A stretch of DNA of 64,000 bases from JALYOC01 sp036675345 (lineage in GTDB: Bacteria > Myxococcota > Myxococcia > Myxococcales > Myxococcaceae), in the NCBI GenBank assembly GCA_036675345.1, contig JAKFFE010000048.1, forward strand, positions 70,457 through 134,456. The letters run 5' to 3'. Of this stretch, positions 1-8,550 are shown in pieces. The position numbers and the translations under genes are program-made. Numbering within the stretch: position 1 is the stretch's first letter; every line of letters begins with the position of its first letter. The notes under the pieces were generated by a model, which was not told where the DNA came from, ran no database searches, and saw nothing but the letters and a program-made list of their open reading frames with translations.

Positions 1-659
1 ACACCCTCTCCCTGGCCAGCCGGTGCGGGGTGCAGGTGACCGGGGTGGACATCAGCGACGAGGCGATCGCCTTTGCCCAGCAGCTCTCCGCCGACTCCGG
101 GATCCCCGGCACCTTCGTGCGCGAGGATGTCTACGACTACCTGGCCCGGGTCCCCGCCGCCTCCCAGGAGCTGGTGTTCTGCAGCTACGGCTGGATGGGG
201 TGGCTCTCGGATCTCTCGCTGTGGGCCCGGGGGGTGGCCGCCGCGCTGCGTCCGGGAGGCCGGCTGGTCGCGGTGGAGTTCCATCCCTTCTCCTGGGTGT
301 GGGACGAGGACCTGCAGCTCAAGTATCCCTACGGCGGCGGGCAGCACCTCCTCGAGTCCGGAGTGAGGGACTACGTCGGCCTCAGCGGCACCGCGCTGGC
401 GCCGATGGGCCTGTTGCCCGACACCGGCGAGGCGTTCGTCAACCCGCATCCCTCGCACGAGTTCACCTGGGGCCTGGGCGATCTGCTCACCGCGCTGATC
501 GACGCCGGCCTCCAGCTCCAGCAACTGCGCGAGTACCCGTACTCCAACGGCTGCGCCATCTACCGGGACATGCAGCCGCTGGAAGGAGACCGCTACGGAA
601 TGCCGCCGGGGGTTCCCTCCCTGCCGCTGATGTTCGGCCTGGTGGCGCGCAAGCCCTGA
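1..659 (+). CDS. class I SAM-dependent methyltransferase, 5' truncated by window edge
   Basis: The reading frame is open from base 3 and the start lies outside the window; about 218 codons are visible. The motif around VTGVDIS matches the acidic end of the SAM-binding second strand of class I methyltransferases. The stretch LRPGGRLVAVEFHPFSW matches the post-III strand. The glycine-rich motif I must lie upstream. The substrate is unknown; the C-terminal half (YSNGCAIYRDM, VARKP ending) resembles small-molecule or protein methyltransferases of the Methyltransf_11/25 type. The gene converges on the next gene, with 7 bases between stops. The fold call is firm; function is open. Confidence 0.8.
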   Translation, partial: TLSLASRCGVQVTGVDISDEAIAFAQQLSADSGIPGTFVREDVYDYLARVPAASQELVFCSYGWMGWLSDLSLWARGVAAALRPGGRLVAVEFHPFSWVWDEDLQLKYPYGGGQHLLESGVRDYVGLSGTALAPMGLLPDTGEAFVNPHPSHEFTWGLGDLLTALIDAGLQLQQLREYPYSNGCAIYRDMQPLEGDRYGMPPGVPSLPLMFGLVARKP

Positions 660-666
660 GCCGGGT

Positions 667-1905
667 TCATCGCCAGAAGCCGATCGAGATCCCCAGGTCC
701 GAGTACCGACTGGCGACGTCGAAGGACAGGGACAGCGCCCAGTCCTCCAGGTAGCGGAACAAGAACACCTCGAAGCCGCCGGTGAGGTGCAGCCGGTGCA
801 GCCGATCCTCGAAGGGCGAAGGCTCCAGATACGAGCCCAGTCGGGTGCGCAGCCGGCCGGGCCAGCTCTCGTGCTCCACCCCTGCCCGCGGAGCCAGCTG
901 GGTGCGCTGGGCGATGAGCCGCGGTGGCCCCGGCTCCAGGAAGGCGCGGATCGGCACCGCGCCCTCCAGCTGGGCGATCACCTCCACCTGGGCGGAGAGC
1001 AGCCACGCCCCGGCGGTGGAGTCCCAGGGCAGAGGGGTGTCCCAGCCCTCGCCCACCACCCCCAGCTCGCGCAGCTTGGCGATCGAGAGCCGGTTGTACC
1101 GCTCCGAGCCCTCGCCCAGCCGCATCGATCCCCCCAGCGAGAACACGAACGGCGAGGCCAGCGACCGGAAGGGAAGGGCGGTCCCCAACCGGCGCAGCTC
1201 CGAGGTCAAGGGGCCCACGATCTGCGGCTTGAGGGAGAGCCCGATCCGGAAGTTGCGATCCACCGGCCGGTAGAGCGCATCGAAGCTGACCCCGAAGTTC
1301 CCGTAGCTCCAGCGCGCCGGCCCGGCCTCGAACTCACCGGTGGAGGCGAACAGCCCCATCGCCAGCAGCAGCTCGTCGTGGCCCAGGGCCACCGCCGCGG
1401 CGATGGCGCTGGTGGAGAGGGTCACCGACACCTCGCCGTCCGCCCCGCAGGTCTCGGAGAGACAGAAGCGGGACAGCGAGGTCCGGTGGTAGCCGCCCAG
1501 GCCGGCGCCGCCGATCTGCACGAACAACCCGGACACCAGCTGCCGGGCGGCCCGCGCCTGGTCCGGGGCCCCGTCGTTGTCCAGGTCCAGCGCCTCCGGG
1601 TTTCCCAGCGGCAGGTCCAGATAGGAGAGCGCCAGGTCCACCGTCCACGGCGCCGCCAGCGACGGCTTGCGGTGGGCGATCGCCGCCAGGTTGGAGGTGA
1701 ACGACGACGACCCCTCGGCGATCCCCACGTACGCCCCGCCCAGCCCCACCAGCCGGGTGGAGCCGAGCAGCAACCCCGGAGAGAGATACATCCGCCCCGG
1801 TCGGGGCGTGTCCTGGGCCGGCGCGGGCAGGGACAGCAGCACCGCCCACCCGAAGGCGAGGGCCTGGAGAACACCGGGTCGGAGGAGGACGGCCGGACGG
1901 ACCAC
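667..1905 (-). CDS. outer-membrane beta-barrel protein, PorV/FadL-like
   Basis: A 412-residue exported protein. Residues 1-31 form a signal peptide ending in APAQ. Residues 50-79 carry the glycine-rich segment GLGGAYVGIAEGSSS followed by N-L-A-A-I-A, typical of the N-terminus of PorV/UPF0164/FadL-like barrels. The remainder alternates short hydrophobic and polar strands and ends in an aromatic strand (IGFWR), as expected for an outer-membrane barrel. The start chosen is GTG at 1905; no strong Shine-Dalgarno site is visible. Its role may be transport or an outer-membrane scaffold. The ligand cannot be inferred and no partner gene is adjacent. Confidence 0.7.
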   Translation of the reverse strand: MVRPAVLLRPGVLQALAFGWAVLLSLPAPAQDTPRPGRMYLSPGLLLGSTRLVGLGGAYVGIAEGSSSFTSNLAAIAHRKPSLAAPWTVDLALSYLDLPLGNPEALDLDNDGAPDQARAARQLVSGLFVQIGGAGLGGYHRTSLSRFCLSETCGADGEVSVTLSTSAIAAAVALGHDELLLAMGLFASTGEFEAGPARWSYGNFGVSFDALYRPVDRNFRIGLSLKPQIVGPLTSELRRLGTALPFRSLASPFVFSLGGSMRLGEGSERYNRLSIAKLRELGVVGEGWDTPLPWDSTAGAWLLSAQVEVIAQLEGAVPIRAFLEPGPPRLIAQRTQLAPRAGVEHESWPGRLRTRLGSYLEPSPFEDRLHRLHLTGGFEVFLFRYLEDWALSLSFDVASRYSDLGISIGFWR

Positions 1906-2005
1906 GGCGGCACCATAGCGGAGCTCGGGCCGATCCCCAGGGACTCAACAGGAGGGCAGGCGAACGTCGGGACGTCGCGGGGGCGGGTGGTTAATCTTCT
2001 CCCCC

Positions 2006-2908
2006 ATGGACTCTCCGCTGACCTGGATGCTGGTGCCCCTGGCAGTTCTCGCCGCCGGCGCGGCCACCGCCGCCCCCTTGCCGGCGCCCTCCCCGCTGGA
2101 GGCGGAGGTCCAGGCCTGGCACGACAAGCGGCTCAAGAACCTCACCGCGGAGGAGGGGTGGCTCTCGCTGGTGGGGCTGTACTGGTTGGAGCCGGGGAAG
2201 AACACCGCCGGGTCCGCCGAGGACAACCAGGTGGTGTTCCCCTCCAACGCTCCCGCACGGCTGGGAACCTTCACCCTGGAGAACGGGAAGGTGCGGCTGG
2301 AGCTGGCCAAGGGAGTCACCGCCACCTTGCAGGGCAAGCCGTTCACCGGCGGGGTGCTCCAGTCTGACCTGGAGGGCACGCCGGACACCGTGCACCTGGG
2401 GACGATCCGCTTCCACGTCATCCAGCGCGGAGAGAAGTTCGGGGTCCGCGCCAAGGATCCCCAGGCCCAGGCCCGGCAGCAGTTCCACGGCATCCCCCGC
2501 TACCCGGTGTCCCCGCGCTGGAAGGTGGAGGCGAAGTTCGTCCCCTTCCCGGAGCCGAAGAAGATCGCCGTGCCCACCGTGATGGGAACGGTGGAGGAGA
2601 TGACCGCCTACGGCGAGCTGGTGTTCACCCTGGAGGGCAAGGAGCACCGGCTGCAGCCGGTGCAGGAGACCCCGGAGGATCAGCTGTTCGTGATCTTCGC
2701 CGACCCCACCAACAAGAAGGACACCTACGGCGCGGGGCGCTTCCTCTACGCCGATCCGCCGAAGAACGGGAAGGCCACCCTGGACTTCAACCGCTCCTAC
2801 AACCCGCCGTGCGCCTTCAGCGCCTTTGCCACCTGTCCGCTGCCGCCGCGGGAGAACCGGCTGAAGGTGGCGATCGAGGCGGGCGAGAAGCGGTACGGCG
2901 ACCACTGA
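2006..2908 (+). CDS. DUF1684 family exported protein
   Basis: A 300-residue protein with an N-terminal signal sequence (about residues 1-22). It has the full set of DUF1684 signatures: WLSLVGLYWLEPGKN near residue 51, the FRI-type strand HVIQRGEKFGVR in the middle, and the C-terminal block LDFNRSYNPPCAFSAFATC followed by PLPPREN and IEAGE. The family is widespread in bacteria but has no established biochemical role. Length is normal for the family. The start ATG follows a pyrimidine-rich leader without a clear ribosome site. The gene is flanked by genes on the opposite strand, so it is probably monocistronic. Confidence 0.9.
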   Translation: MDSPLTWMLVPLAVLAAGAATAAPLPAPSPLEAEVQAWHDKRLKNLTAEEGWLSLVGLYWLEPGKNTAGSAEDNQVVFPSNAPARLGTFTLENGKVRLELAKGVTATLQGKPFTGGVLQSDLEGTPDTVHLGTIRFHVIQRGEKFGVRAKDPQAQARQQFHGIPRYPVSPRWKVEAKFVPFPEPKKIAVPTVMGTVEEMTAYGELVFTLEGKEHRLQPVQETPEDQLFVIFADPTNKKDTYGAGRFLYADPPKNGKATLDFNRSYNPPCAFSAFATCPLPPRENRLKVAIEAGEKRYGDH

Positions 2909-2920
2909 GCGAGGGAGGGG

Positions 2921-3538
2921 CTAGTTCCCCTCCGCCCGGGCGTAGATCTTCGCCGCTCCGGTGGGGTCCGCGCGCTGGATCAACAGCCACTCCATCTGCA
3001 GGTCCCGGATCCCCGTCACCTTGTCGCCCTGGGTCGCGGCGCCGGAGCTGCGCCCGGCGGCGATCCCCTGGCTCTCCTCCTCGTCCTTGTGCAGCGGCCC
3101 GGAGGCGTCGGTGGAGGTGCCGTAGATGGACCGCTCCACCGAGCGACCGCCAGTGCCATCGTTGGTGGCCACCTGATCATCGGCGGTCTCGCTGACGCGC
3201 TGGGCGCTCTCCACCTGGCGGGTGTTCTTCAAGATCCGCACCACGCAGGAGTCCCCGCCGTCCTTCCCCACCACCACGTAGCGGCTCCAGGCCCCGCTCT
3301 CCCGGGCCCCGGAGACCTCCTGCTTCCAGTCGGTCTCCAGCAGATGCTCTCCCGCCGCCCGGTGCGAGGTGTAGCCCTGGGCCGACAGCAGGGCCACCGC
3401 GTGCGGCCAGACCTCCGCCAGCGGGAGGGGGTAGACATGCTCGGCGGCGAACTCGCGGGCGCGCGACTCGCGCTGCATCGCCGCGCAGCCGCTCAGCAGG
3501 ATCAGCCCCAGGACTCCGCAGGTTCGTCGCAGGTGCAT
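2921..3538 (-). CDS. lipoprotein of unknown function
   Basis: A 205-residue protein with a lipobox LLSGC (lipidated Cys18), so it is a substrate for the LspA encoded nearby. After the anchor comes a segment (about residues 31-75) with the pattern YPLPLAEVWPHAVALLSAQGY, resembling the small domain shared by BamC/NlpB-like envelope lipoproteins. The rest is polar, with an acidic, low-complexity middle (DASGPLHKDEEESQG). No enzymatic motif is visible. It converges on the DUF1684 gene. The lipoprotein call is firm; a BamC-type role is only a weak suggestion. Confidence 0.7.
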   Translation of the reverse strand: MHLRRTCGVLGLILLSGCAAMQRESRAREFAAEHVYPLPLAEVWPHAVALLSAQGYTSHRAAGEHLLETDWKQEVSGARESGAWSRYVVVGKDGGDSCVVRILKNTRQVESAQRVSETADDQVATNDGTGGRSVERSIYGTSTDASGPLHKDEEESQGIAAGRSSGAATQGDKVTGIRDLQMEWLLIQRADPTGAAKIYARAEGN

Positions 3539-3605
3539 ACCGGATCATATTCGCGGCCCCGGCCGGGTCGCGCAAAGGTCCTCTCCAACTGCAAGCACCG
3601 CCGCT

Positions 3606-4103
3606 TCAGGCAGCCCGGTGCTCGCCCGCGTCGGCGCGCGGCGCCTCCGGCCCGATCTCGGCGGCCGACTGGATGGAGATCGTCACCCGGGCGGCGCCCA
3701 CCGCCATCACCAGCACTCCCACCGCGAAGAAGGCGCCGGGCGCCAGCAGCGGAGGCACGCTGCCCAGCACGTCCTTCAGGGCCTCGACCGTCAGCCCCGT
3801 CTCCGAGAGCTCCTGGGTCATCGGGAGCAGGTGGAACACCACCCCGGCCACCCCGACCACCGCCGAGAGTCCTCCCAGGCCCAGAGTGGTCCGGGCCAGC
3901 GTCCGCACCGACACCTCGCGCAGGCCCAGCCACAGCAGGACCGCGAAGGCGGCAGGGGAGAAGTAGAGTGGCACGTACTGCGGCGTCTCCGACAGCCCGC
4001 TCCCGGTCAGCGCGTGGCCCACGTAGGCGTCGAAGAACAGCCCCAGGTAGCCCAGCCCCAGCAGCAGCAGGGTCACCCGCTTTACGCCCATCCGTCGGAT
4101 CAT
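3606..4103 (-). CDS. four-helix integral membrane protein, unknown function
   Basis: A 165-residue hydrophobic protein with about four transmembrane segments (near residues 8-26, 45-60, 72-92 and 115-138) and a polar C-terminal tail. A short N-terminal basic stretch (MIRRMGVKR) suggests the N-terminus is cytoplasmic. I recognise no transporter or enzyme motif. The loop between helices 3 and 4 contains SETGLTVEALKDVLGS. It lies between a lipoprotein gene and PCD on the same strand, but gaps of 31-67 bases give no clear operon signal. Confidence 0.6.
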   Translation of the reverse strand: MIRRMGVKRVTLLLLGLGYLGLFFDAYVGHALTGSGLSETPQYVPLYFSPAAFAVLLWLGLREVSVRTLARTTLGLGGLSAVVGVAGVVFHLLPMTQELSETGLTVEALKDVLGSVPPLLAPGAFFAVGVLVMAVGAARVTISIQSAAEIGPEAPRADAGEHRAA

Positions 4104-4134
4104 GGTTCGCTCTAACGTCCGGGGACCGCGGGCG

Positions 4135-4431
4135 TCAAACGCCGGCCACCGCGTCCGCGCCGGCCGCCAGCCGGGTGTCCCGCGCCGTCAGCCCCCCCGC
4201 ATCGTGGGTGGTCAGCTTGAGCGTCACCCGCCGCCAGCGGATGTCGATGTCCGGGTGGTGGTCCGCGCCCTCGGCCAGCTTGGCCACCTTCTGCACGAAG
4301 GCGATCCCGTCCAGGAAGGCCGCGAACTCGTAGGTGCGGATCAGCTCGTCACCCTCCCGGCGCCAGGCGGGATGCTCGCCCAGGAAGGTGGCCAGCTCCG
4401 CGTCGGTCAGCTTCGTCCGGTCGTAGTCCAT
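4135..4431 (-). CDS. pterin-4a-carbinolamine dehydratase
   Basis: A 98-residue protein, the normal size for PCD/DCoH. It dehydrates 4a-hydroxytetrahydrobiopterin in the recycling of pterin cofactor after aromatic amino acid hydroxylation. The hallmark ADHHPDIDIRW lies at residues 57-67, with the catalytic histidines His58 and His59 and the later His76 (TTHD). The start is ATG at 4431, with AAGGAG seven bases upstream; a longer frame upstream lacks support. No phenylalanine hydroxylase gene is in the window, so the pterin-dependent partner is elsewhere. Confidence 0.93.
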   Translation of the reverse strand: MDYDRTKLTDAELATFLGEHPAWRREGDELIRTYEFAAFLDGIAFVQKVAKLAEGADHHPDIDIRWRRVTLKLTTHDAGGLTARDTRLAAGADAVAGV

Positions 4432-4489
4432 CGGTTGGCTCCTTGCAGGGCGCTGTGACGCGCACCGCAAGGTTGCCACGGCGAAATGG

Positions 4490-4511
4490 AGCCTGTCCCC
4501 TTTATTGGGAC
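4490..4511. repeat. REP-like short repeat, copy 1
   Basis: The 16-base core AGCCTGTCCCCTTTAT (4490-4505) recurs in inverted orientation at 7439-7454. Here the core is followed by a short hairpin, GTCCC (4495-4499) with GGGAC (4507-4511). It sits in the gap between the PCD start and the 3' end of the lipase-like gene. The intergenic position and small palindrome fit a dispersed REP-type element; a transposase association is not shown by this window. Confidence 0.5.
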
Positions 4512-4517
4512 GGTGGG

Positions 4518-5636
4518 TCAGGCCTGGGTGGCCGGCGGGTGCTTGAGCGCCATCGCCACCAGGGACACGGTCAGGTCGCCGGGGTCCCAGGCGGACAGCT
4601 GCTTGAGGTTCGGCATCACCGAGTCGATGTGGTCCAGGTTGTCCAGGCGCACCACGTTCGAGCCGGGGATCATCCCGTCCTTGTCGTGCACCAGTCCGTC
4701 GGTCTTCTCGCCGTAGCGCAGCCGGACGTAGTTGCTGGGGACGGCCACCAGCGAGAGCTGACTGGTGTCGGTGGTGGCCAGGGACACGGTGGGGATGTCG
4801 GTGGGGAAGGGGTACTTCTCCACGAACTCCTGCCGGTAGGCGTAGGTCAGATCGCGCACCGTCTTCGGATCGCCGTTGAACACCAGCTTGGCCAGCGCGG
4901 CCACGCCCAGCTTGGTGGCGCCGTTGGAGAGCAGGTCGGTGGCCAGCGGCGCGCCGCCGTACGGGGCCTGCATCGCCACGAAGGCGCGCACGTGCTGCTT
5001 GAGCTCCGGGTGCATCGCCAGGGTGGCGCTGGTGTCCACCCCGCCCTTGCTGTGGCCGATCAGCACCACCTGCTTGCCCTCCGAGGCCGCCTGCTCGATC
5101 GCCTTCTTGATCGTCTCCACGTTGGTGAGGGTGGAGGCCTCGGTGTCGACCTTGATCTCCCGGACGTCCAGGCCCTTGTCCCGCAGCGCCTCGCGGTTCC
5201 CCTCCATGTAGCCGGGCCAGTTCTCGCCGGTCAGCCCATCCACGGTCAGGTAGACGAAATCCTTGGCCTCGTCCGGCAGCGGGTTGCCGCCGATCTTCAC
5301 CGCCTCGTAGGTGCTCTTGAAGTCGGAGGTGATGTCCTTGGTGGGCGGGAGGCTCTTGTCCTGCTGCATCCAGCCCAGCTGCCCGGTGGAGTCCTTGCCC
5401 AGCAGCGCCTTGAGGCCGCCGCGGATGATCCCGCCCAGGTCGATCCCGCCGCGCAGCGCCTCGCCCGCGGGCGGACGCAGCGCCAGGGTGTTGCGAGGGG
5501 CCTGGGCCGGCGCGAAGCCGTCCGCCAGGGTGTTCGCCGGTGCAGTCGGTGCGGCAGGCGCCGCAGGAGCCGTCGCGGTCCCGGAAAGGGGAGCGGTCTC
5601 GACCGGGCGCTGCGAAGGACGGATGGGGCTGGACAT
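4518..5636 (-). CDS. alpha/beta hydrolase, lipase-like
   Basis: A 372-residue protein. The nucleophile elbow GHSKGG places Ser196, and probable partners are Asp313 (KTDGLV) and His336 (LDHID), giving a complete triad. The GHSKGG elbow with a DGLV acid loop resembles triacylglycerol lipases and PGAP1-like hydrolases. Residues 1-60 are Ala/Pro-rich and disordered with no classical signal peptide, so localisation is unclear. The ATG at 5636 has GGAGG about nine bases upstream. The 116 bases before it are locally A+T-rich, as expected for a promoter. The substrate (ester or lipid) is inferred from the fold only. Confidence 0.8.
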   Translation of the reverse strand: MSSPIRPSQRPVETAPLSGTATAPAAPAAPTAPANTLADGFAPAQAPRNTLALRPPAGEALRGGIDLGGIIRGGLKALLGKDSTGQLGWMQQDKSLPPTKDITSDFKSTYEAVKIGGNPLPDEAKDFVYLTVDGLTGENWPGYMEGNREALRDKGLDVREIKVDTEASTLTNVETIKKAIEQAASEGKQVVLIGHSKGGVDTSATLAMHPELKQHVRAFVAMQAPYGGAPLATDLLSNGATKLGVAALAKLVFNGDPKTVRDLTYAYRQEFVEKYPFPTDIPTVSLATTDTSQLSLVAVPSNYVRLRYGEKTDGLVHDKDGMIPGSNVVRLDNLDHIDSVMPNLKQLSAWDPGDLTVSLVAMALKHPPATQA

Positions 5637-5752
5637 GGGGTGATTCCTCCAGGTTTCCCTTCCGTTATCGACGGTATGTAAATGTAGTTGTGGGACCCTC
5701 AGTAAACATTTGTTGACGCATGGAGTCGTAGGCAGCCAACCGCCCGGAACTG

Positions 5753-6247
5753 CTAGGCGGTGGGTGCGGGAGACTTCCCGGAGAGGGCGATCAGCAGCGC
5801 CCCGCCCATGATCGCCACATCGGCCACGTTGAAGATCCCGGTGCGCAGCGAGCCAATCCCCAGGTTGAGGAAGTCCACCACCCGCCCGTCATTGACCAGC
5901 CGGTCGAACCAGTTGCTGCCCCCGCCGCCGATCAGCAGGGCCAGCCCGGCCAGGTGACCGCCGGGGAGCTCGCGGCCCTTGAGGATCAGGAACCCGGTGG
6001 CCCCCAGCAGCATCAGCCCCACCAGCACGGTGAAGCCCCAGAAGCGGGCGGTCTCCCCCATCTGGCCGCCGATCCCCAGGAACGCGCCCGGGTTCTCGGC
6101 GTAGACCAGCCGGAAGGTGTCCCCCAGGAAGGAGCGGGAGGGGGTGTCGCGCAGCTCGGTGGTCGCCAGGTGCTTGGTCGCCTGGTCACAACCAATGGAG
6201 ACTAGCAGGACGGAGAGGATCACCAGCCGGCGGGAGAGGTTCTTCAT
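5753..6247 (-). CDS. lspA: signal peptidase II (prolipoprotein signal peptidase)
   Basis: A 164-residue inner-membrane aspartic protease that cleaves lipoprotein signal peptides before the lipidated cysteine. From the internal ATG at 6247, four hydrophobic segments are present. The catalytic Asp pair is Asp115 (in SNWFDR) and Asp143 (in FNVAD). The usual G-N-x-x-D-R is written S-N-W-F-D-R here, and the preceding glycine run GGGGS is unusual. CDQATK at residues 20-25 matches the conserved D-Q-x-T-K. The frame could start four codons earlier, but the MKNLSRR start gives a normal N-terminus. It neighbours several lipoprotein genes, its substrates. Confidence 0.92.
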   Translation of the reverse strand: MKNLSRRLVILSVLLVSIGCDQATKHLATTELRDTPSRSFLGDTFRLVYAENPGAFLGIGGQMGETARFWGFTVLVGLMLLGATGFLILKGRELPGGHLAGLALLIGGGGSNWFDRLVNDGRVVDFLNLGIGSLRTGIFNVADVAIMGGALLIALSGKSPAPTA

Positions 6248-6265
6248 GGGCGGCACCATAACCGT

Positions 6266-6784
6266 CTAGCCCGGACAAATCGTCCGCAACGCCAGGCAGG
6301 GCTGCGGCAGATCAATGTGCCACCAGGCCGGATCGAAGCTCTGGCCGGCGGCGGTGCACACCAGCGAGAACTTCACCTCGTCCAGCTGGTCCTCCAGCCC
6401 GTCCAGACAGGCCTTGATGTCCGCCACCGTGGCCGCGCAGCCCACCGGGGCCACTCCCACCGTCTCGCAGCTGGCCTGGGCCAGGATCTCCTGCAAGGTG
6501 GCCTCGGCGCTGGGCGGCAGGTGGTCGGTGCAGGCGTTGACCGCGTCTCCGCAGGCAGAGGCGGTGCCGGTGGTCTGGATCCCATGGGCCAGACACAGCG
6601 CCTGGATCAGATGCGAGGCCTCGTACTCATCGCGGACGTAGCCTTCGAACGCCGAGCACAGCCGCTGATAGCCGGCCTCGCCCAGCGCCTGCAGCTGCTG
6701 GTCCTGCTCGATGTCCGAAGGCATCCACCGGGAGGTGGAGCAACCCAGCAACAACAGTCCGATCCAGGCGGCGCGCAGTCTCAT
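6266..6784 (-). CDS. cysteine-rich lipoprotein, unknown function
   Basis: A 172-residue protein with lipobox LLLGC (lipidated Cys15). The mature part has about ten further cysteines spread from residue 43 to the C-terminus (for example CSAFEGYV, CGDAVNACTD, SCETVGV, LVCTAAGQ), suggesting disulphide bonding in the periplasm or at the surface. I recognise no family. It is read in the same direction as lspA, 18 bases upstream of it, and eight bases downstream of the next gene, so the three may be cotranscribed. Confidence 0.7.
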   Translation of the reverse strand: MRLRAAWIGLLLLGCSTSRWMPSDIEQDQQLQALGEAGYQRLCSAFEGYVRDEYEASHLIQALCLAHGIQTTGTASACGDAVNACTDHLPPSAEATLQEILAQASCETVGVAPVGCAATVADIKACLDGLEDQLDEVKFSLVCTAAGQSFDPAWWHIDLPQPCLALRTICPG

Positions 6785-6792
6785 CGCCGGCC

Positions 6793-7383
6793 TCAGTTCG
6801 ACGAGTCGTTCTCTTCCACGGCCAGCAGCGCGTCCAGGCCCATCGAGGCGTGCTGCTGGATCTGCTCCTTGTACGCCTCCAGCAGCTTGGCGTTGGGCGA
6901 GTCGGGAGTGACGATCCCGGAGTAGACCGCGGTGCTGGTGGCCAGAAACTCGCGGGGAGACATCCGCTGCTTCTTCAGCTGCTCCAGGTAGGCGCCGCGC
7001 AGCTCCACCATCAGCTGGCCCATCATCCCGAAGGCGGCCAGCCCGTCGCTCACCGAGGCCTGCTGGCCTTCCGTCTTCTCCAGCTTCTTGGACTCCGCCT
7101 GGTACTTGGCCAGCACCGGCTCCAGCTCGGTGCGGATCGCCAGGTAGCGCTGGACCTGATCGGCGCTCAGCGGGAGCGGCTCACCCTCGGCGGGGGGCTG
7201 GAACGCGTAGCGCGAGTTGAGCGCCTGCAGCTCCTTGTTCTGCTCCTCCACCTTCCCGGCCCACTCGCCCATCCCCTCCATCTTGGACTTGGCCCACATC
7301 CCCAGTCCGACCATCGCCACCACGCCGATCAACACGAACACGCCACAGCCGATGCCGACGTACTTGAGTGCCTTGCTTGCCAT
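6793..7383 (-). CDS. single-pass membrane protein, unknown function
   Basis: A 196-residue protein starting at ATG 7383, preceded by a GGGGAG ribosome site; the frame continues upstream but without a better start. One membrane helix (about residues 8-30, rich in Val/Gly) is followed by a soluble, mostly alpha-helical domain with many charged residues (KVEEQNKELQALN; AKYQAESKKLEKTEGQQ), likely periplasmic. No motif identifies a function. It lies immediately upstream of the Cys-rich lipoprotein and lspA and is probably cotranscribed with them. Confidence 0.7.
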   Translation of the reverse strand: MASKALKYVGIGCGVFVLIGVVAMVGLGMWAKSKMEGMGEWAGKVEEQNKELQALNSRYAFQPPAEGEPLPLSADQVQRYLAIRTELEPVLAKYQAESKKLEKTEGQQASVSDGLAAFGMMGQLMVELRGAYLEQLKKQRMSPREFLATSTAVYSGIVTPDSPNAKLLEAYKEQIQQHASMGLDALLAVEENDSSN

Positions 7384-7438
7384 TGGAAGCTCCCCCAGAA
7401 AATTGAAGGCCGCAGTATGTCCGCTACGCACCGCGTCC

Positions 7439-7454
7439 ATAAAGGGGACAGGCT
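7439..7454. repeat. REP-like short repeat, copy 2 (inverted)
   Basis: This is the exact reverse complement of the 16-base core at 4490-4505. It lies in the intergenic gap between the membrane-protein start (7383) and the 3' end of the next lipoprotein gene (7521). Outside the core the two copies differ. It is probably a copy of the same dispersed element; no other full copy was noticed in the window. Confidence 0.5.
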
Positions 7455-7520
7455 GAATTTTCGGGCCCCGGGATTGCAGCGACCCGGGACGGCGGCCCGG
7501 GTCGGCGGGGGGAGCGAAGG

Positions 7521-8492
7521 CTACGGCACGTAGACGAAGAAGGTCCCGTGGGTGCCCACCACGTAGACGTGGCCGTTGGGGAGCACGTGGAGATCGCGAA
7601 GGTGCTCGAGGGTCCCCGACTCCAGCAGCGACCACTCGGTCCCGTCGTAGTGGTAGAAGCCGCCGAAGCCGCCCACCGCGTACAGGTCATTGATCGCGCG
7701 TCCGTCGATGGCGGTGATGTTGGTGACGCCGGTCTCCACCTCCGACCAGACGTCGTCGGTCAGGGTGTGGAAGGTGCCGTCGCCGGCGAAGCCGAACAGG
7801 TACTTCACCCGACCCTCGGAGAGGGCCAGCACGTTGGAGTTCACCTCCGAAGGCACGCTGGGCAGATCGGTCCGGTCGGAGTTGACCGCCAGCACCCCCT
7901 GGAGGTGCCGGAAGTAGAGGGTGGCGCCGATGGCGGTCACGTCGGTGAGCAGCGAGTACTGGCTGTAGAGGTCCACCGGGGTGAACTGGCCGTCCGCGTA
8001 GCTCTGGGCCAGCCCCTCGTAGTACCCGTCGATCAGCCGCCCCCCGGCGAGGACCACCCGCTGGGGATTCTCGAAGCCCATGTGGAGGGTGCTCATCAGC
8101 TTCTGGCCGTGGATCGCCGCCGGGGGATTGAGGGGAACCAGCGTGTTCCAGGTACCGGCGTGCAGGTACGAAGTCAGCGGCGTCTCTTGCGGGGTCCCCC
8201 CGATCACCACCACCTCGCCGCTCTTGGCAGCGGCCACGTCTCCCAGCGAGTCAAACTCGGTGATTCCCTGGACCTGGATCTTGTTGAGCGAAGCCCCGTC
8301 GAAGAGCGCCACCGTGCCCTCGCTGCCGACCACATAGACCTCGGAGTCGGAGACGGCGAACACCCCGCGCAGCTCGGCGGTCAGCCCGGTGGCCACCCCG
8401 GTCCGGCCCTGGGGGAGCGGCTCGGTGCCGATCCGGTGATCGCAACCGGCGAAGGTCAGCAGCAGCAGCGCGGAGAGAAGGCGTCGGGTCAT
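7521..8492 (-). CDS. lipoprotein with beta-propeller-like repeats
   Basis: A 323-residue protein with lipobox TFAGC (Cys17), starting at ATG 8492. The mature region consists of repeated short strands of the form D-V-Y-V-V-G-S-x-G-T (for example SEVYVVGSEGTV, NDLYAVGGFGGF, GHVYVVGTHGTF). This is the pattern of myxobacterial lipoprotein propellers that score events against a text-like template. No catalytic site is visible. The final repeat ends at the C-terminus, as in a closed propeller. Binding partner unknown. Confidence 0.7.
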   Translation of the reverse strand: MTRRLLSALLLLTFAGCDHRIGTEPLPQGRTGVATGLTAELRGVFAVSDSEVYVVGSEGTVALFDGASLNKIQVQGITEFDSLGDVAAAKSGEVVVIGGTPQETPLTSYLHAGTWNTLVPLNPPAAIHGQKLMSTLHMGFENPQRVVLAGGRLIDGYYEGLAQSYADGQFTPVDLYSQYSLLTDVTAIGATLYFRHLQGVLAVNSDRTDLPSVPSEVNSNVLALSEGRVKYLFGFAGDGTFHTLTDDVWSEVETGVTNITAIDGRAINDLYAVGGFGGFYHYDGTEWSLLESGTLEHLRDLHVLPNGHVYVVGTHGTFFVYVP

Positions 8493-8550
8493 TGTGGGTT
8501 CCTCGAGGCAGCAGGTGGAATGTCTCCTGGTGCCGCGGGCGGAGAGAACC

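Noticed and set aside
7383..7635. Upstream extension of the membrane protein to 280 codons
   Set aside because: It crosses the REP-like element and the intergenic gap; ATG 7383 has a ribosome site.
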